Assembly: GCA_020201445.1 (NCBI GenBank)
Contig: JAIVGU010000232.1
Span: 1 to 5,715, forward strand
DNA length: 5,715 bases
Direction: 5' to 3'
DNA from: Halobacteriales archaeon
Lineage (GTDB): Archaea > Thermoplasmatota > E2 > JACPAO01 > JAHFTW01
Below the pieces are notes generated by a model. That model saw nothing but the letters and a program-made list of their open reading frames with translations. It made no database searches and was not told the DNA's origin. A program made the position numbers and the translations under genes. Position 1 is the stretch's first letter; each line of letters starts with the position of its first letter. Shown here in pieces: positions 3,461-5,715 of the stretch.

Positions 3461-5715
3461 AGATCGTCGAGCACCGCGCCCTCCCGGGCCCCAACCACCA
3501 CAGCCCGTACCCGACCGTCCGCCTCGTGCTGGACCTCGAGGGGCTGGCCGAGACGCCGACCTCGGAGCTGGCGGGCTTCCCCAAGGCCCTGCAGACGCTC
3601 CTGCCCAGCCTGGCGGAGCACCGCTGCAGCCCCGAGCACCCCGGCGGCTTCCTGGAGCGCCTGCAGGAGGGGACGCTGCTGGGCCACGTCATCGAGCACG
3701 TCGCGCTGGAGCTGCAGTGCCTCGCCGGGATGCACGTCGGCTTCGGCAAGACCCGCGCCACCCGCGTCCCCGGCCGCTACGCCATCGTCTACCGCTACCG
3801 CGACGCCGAGGCCGGCATCGAGGCGGGCCGCATGGCGGTCGAGGTGGTGGAGGGCCTCCTGGACGGCGACCCGCCCCGGCTGGCGCCCATGGTGGAGGAG
3901 CTGCGGCGCCTGCAGGCCCGCAACGCGCTGGGCCCCTCGACGGACGCCATCGTGCGCGAGGCGCGCCGCCGCGGCATCCCGGTGACCCGCCTCGACGAGG
4001 GCAACTACCTCCAGCTCGGGCAGGGCGCCCGCCAGCAGCGCATCCAGGCCAGCCTGACCGGCCGGACGAGCTGCATCGGCGCCGAGATTGCCGACGACAA
4101 GGAGCGCACCAAGCGCATCCTCTCCGAGGCGGGCGTCCCGGTGCCGCGCGGCGACGTCGTCTCCTCCTGGGAGGGCGCCCTCGACGTGGCGCGCGACTTC
4201 GGCTACCCCGTCGTCCTCAAGCCCCTGGTGGGCAACCACGGCCGCGGCGTCACCACCGACATCCAGGACGAGGCGCAGCTGCGGGCCGCCTTCGACGCGG
4301 CGCAGGCCATCCACCGCCACGTCCTCGTCGAGCAGTTCCTGCAGGGCGACGACTTCCGCGTCCTGGTGGTCAACCACCGCTTCGTGGCCGCCGCGCGGCG
4401 CGACCCCGCCATGGTCACCGGCAACGGCACCAGCACCATCGCGCAGCTGGTGGACCAGGCCAACCGCGACCCCCGCCGCGGCGAGGCGCACGACAACTTC
4501 CTCACCCGCATCGACCTCGACGGGCACAGCCTGGAGCTGCTGGCGCGCGAGGGGCTCACCCCCGACTCCGTCCCCGCCGTGGGGCAGGTGGTGCGGCTCA
4601 AGGGGACCGCGAACCTGAGCACCGGCGGCACCGCCACCGACGTGACCGCCGAGGCGCACCCGCACGTGCGGCGGATGTGCGAGCGCATCAGCCGCCTCGT
4701 CGGCCTCGACCTCATCGGCATCGACGTCGTGGCCCCCCACCTGCGCCAGCCGCTGCGCGAGACCCGCGGCGGCGTCGTGGAGGTCAACGCGGCGCCCGGG
4801 CTCCGGATGCACGCCCAGCCCAGCAGCGGCCGGCCGCTCAACGTCGGCGCGCCCATCGTCGACATGCTGTTCCCCAACCGCGCCGACGGCCGTATCCCAG
4901 TCCTCGCCGTGACCGGCACGAACGGCAAGACGACAACGGTGCGCATCATCAGCCACATCCTCCGGGCCCATGGGGCGAGGGTCGGCCTGGCCACGACGAC
5001 GGGCGTGGAGGTCGACGGCGACCCGGTCATGGAGGGCGACTACTCCGGCCCGGAGGGGGCGCGCGTCGTCCTGGGCGACCCCATCGTCGACCACGCGGTG
5101 CTGGAGGTGGCGCGGGGCGGCATCCTGCGCCGCGGCCTCGGCTACGACCGCGCCGACGTCGGGGTCCTGCTCAACGTCGCCAGCGACCACCTCGGCGAGG
5201 GCGGCATCGAGACGCTGGAGGACCTCGCCGACCTCAAGGCGGTCGTGGTGGAGAACGTGGCGCGCAACGGCACGGCGGTGCTGAACGCGGACGACGACCT
5301 GGCGCACGGCTACGTCGACCGGCTGCGCTCGCGGGTCACGCTGTTCTCCCTCAACGGCGACTCGCCCCGCGTCGCCGAGCACGTGCAGCGCAGCGGCCGC
5401 GCCGTAACCCTCAACGGCAACTCCGTGGTGGTGCGCGACGGCGTCGGCGACGAGCTGGTGGGCGACGTCCGCGACTTCCCGGTGACCCTGCGCGGCGCCG
5501 CGCGCTTCAACGTCCAAAACGTCCTCGCCGCCGTCGCCGCGTGCCACGCCATCGGCGTGCCGTGCGAGGCCATCCGCCGCGCGCTGGAGACCTTCCACGC
5601 CTCGCCCGAGCACCTGCCCGGCCGCCTCAACGTGGTGGAGATGGAGGGCTACACGGTGCTGGTCGACTACGGCCACAACGTCCCCGCGCTGCAGGCCCTC
5701 GCCCCCGTGGTGGAG
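3457..5715 (+). CDS. cphA: Cyanophycin synthetase, 3' end beyond the window
   Basis: ATP-dependent ligase that adds Asp to the polymer backbone and Arg to each Asp side chain. The first 753 residues are present; about 120-150 are missing compared with the usual 870-900. The N-domain (about 1-160) begins MKIVEHRALPGPN and holds GHVIEHVALELQ (His77, Glu80, His81). The ATP-grasp domain (about 160-470) has the KPLVGNHGRG loop (255-264), TANLSTGGTA and EVNAAPG with metal ligands Glu442 and Asn444. It would activate the backbone carboxyl and add Asp. The Mur-ligase-like domain starts with the P-loop GTNGKTTT (487-494), then ARGGILRRGLG (552-562), SDHLG (576-580), NADDD (610-614), LPGRLN (720-725) and VDYGHN (736-741). 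It would add Arg. ATG 3457 overlaps the cphB stop (ATGA) and has an excellent Shine-Dalgarno. No frameshift or broken motif is seen. The domain order fits primer-using CphA1 rather than the dipeptide ligase CphA2. Confidence 0.96.
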   Translation, partial: MKIVEHRALPGPNHHSPYPTVRLVLDLEGLAETPTSELAGFPKALQTLLPSLAEHRCSPEHPGGFLERLQEGTLLGHVIEHVALELQCLAGMHVGFGKTRATRVPGRYAIVYRYRDAEAGIEAGRMAVEVVEGLLDGDPPRLAPMVEELRRLQARNALGPSTDAIVREARRRGIPVTRLDEGNYLQLGQGARQQRIQASLTGRTSCIGAEIADDKERTKRILSEAGVPVPRGDVVSSWEGALDVARDFGYPVVLKPLVGNHGRGVTTDIQDEAQLRAAFDAAQAIHRHVLVEQFLQGDDFRVLVVNHRFVAAARRDPAMVTGNGTSTIAQLVDQANRDPRRGEAHDNFLTRIDLDGHSLELLAREGLTPDSVPAVGQVVRLKGTANLSTGGTATDVTAEAHPHVRRMCERISRLVGLDLIGIDVVAPHLRQPLRETRGGVVEVNAAPGLRMHAQPSSGRPLNVGAPIVDMLFPNRADGRIPVLAVTGTNGKTTTVRIISHILRAHGARVGLATTTGVEVDGDPVMEGDYSGPEGARVVLGDPIVDHAVLEVARGGILRRGLGYDRADVGVLLNVASDHLGEGGIETLEDLADLKAVVVENVARNGTAVLNADDDLAHGYVDRLRSRVTLFSLNGDSPRVAEHVQRSGRAVTLNGNSVVVRDGVGDELVGDVRDFPVTLRGAARFNVQNVLAAVAACHAIGVPCEAIRRALETFHASPEHLPGRLNVVEMEGYTVLVDYGHNVPALQALAPVVE

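Noticed and set aside
3394..5676. 760-residue open frame on the minus strand opposite cphA
   Set aside because: Its product is a monotonous Ala/Val/Asp/His/Arg-rich string with no domain. It is open only because the + strand has almost all GC third positions. The + strand encodes a clear cyanophycin synthetase throughout.
1..5715. Cyanobacterial origin, suggested by the cyanophycin genes
   Set aside because: The PSH-type protease, the CdpB-like PRC-barrel protein and TATA-like promoter spacing point to an archaeon, and cyanophycin genes are not limited to cyanobacteria.
1..5715. CRISPR array, insertion sequence or long direct repeats
   Set aside because: None seen by eye; the window is a run of ordinary genes with one short spacer region.

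Overview
The window looks like a piece of a very GC-rich (roughly 70% by eye, almost all GC at third codon positions) euryarchaeal genome. Three signs point to an archaeon: a presenilin/signal-peptide-peptidase-like intramembrane protease of the archaeal PSH type, a small PRC-barrel protein ending in the YRWV..GDIVI signature of archaeal CdpB-like proteins, and TATA-like boxes about 27 bases (first gene) and 37 bases (second gene) upstream of the chosen starts, as expected for leaderless or short-leader archaeal transcripts. The proteins lack the strong acidity of haloarchaea, so a high-GC Thermoplasmatota-type lineage is my best guess. This is inference, not proof.

Layout, all on the + strand: a short upstream region with a TATA-like box (1-98); a nine-helix aspartyl intramembrane protease (99-1088); a 107-base gap with a second TATA-like box; a 93-residue PRC-barrel protein (1196-1477); a non-coding stretch of about 240 bases with several short perfect hairpins and a Shine-Dalgarno sequence (1478-1718); then three tightly packed genes running off the window end. 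These are a plant-type isoaspartyl peptidase/asparaginase (about 1719-2615), cyanophycinase cphB (2612-3460) and cyanophycin synthetase cphA (3457 to beyond 5715).

The last three genes form a complete cyanophycin cycle. CphA would polymerise Asp and Arg into the multi-L-arginyl-poly-L-aspartate storage polymer. CphB would cut the polymer to beta-Asp-Arg dipeptides. The isoaspartyl peptidase would split the dipeptides to free Asp and Arg. The genes join through GTGA and ATGA stop/start overlaps, which suggests one mRNA and translational coupling.

The main points for a second look are this compact nitrogen-storage operon in an apparently archaeal context, the lack of an ordinary start codon where the isoaspartyl peptidase should begin (an ideally placed ACG follows a good Shine-Dalgarno), the hairpin-rich leader, and a retained HxxEH motif in the CphA N-domain that may allow self-priming.
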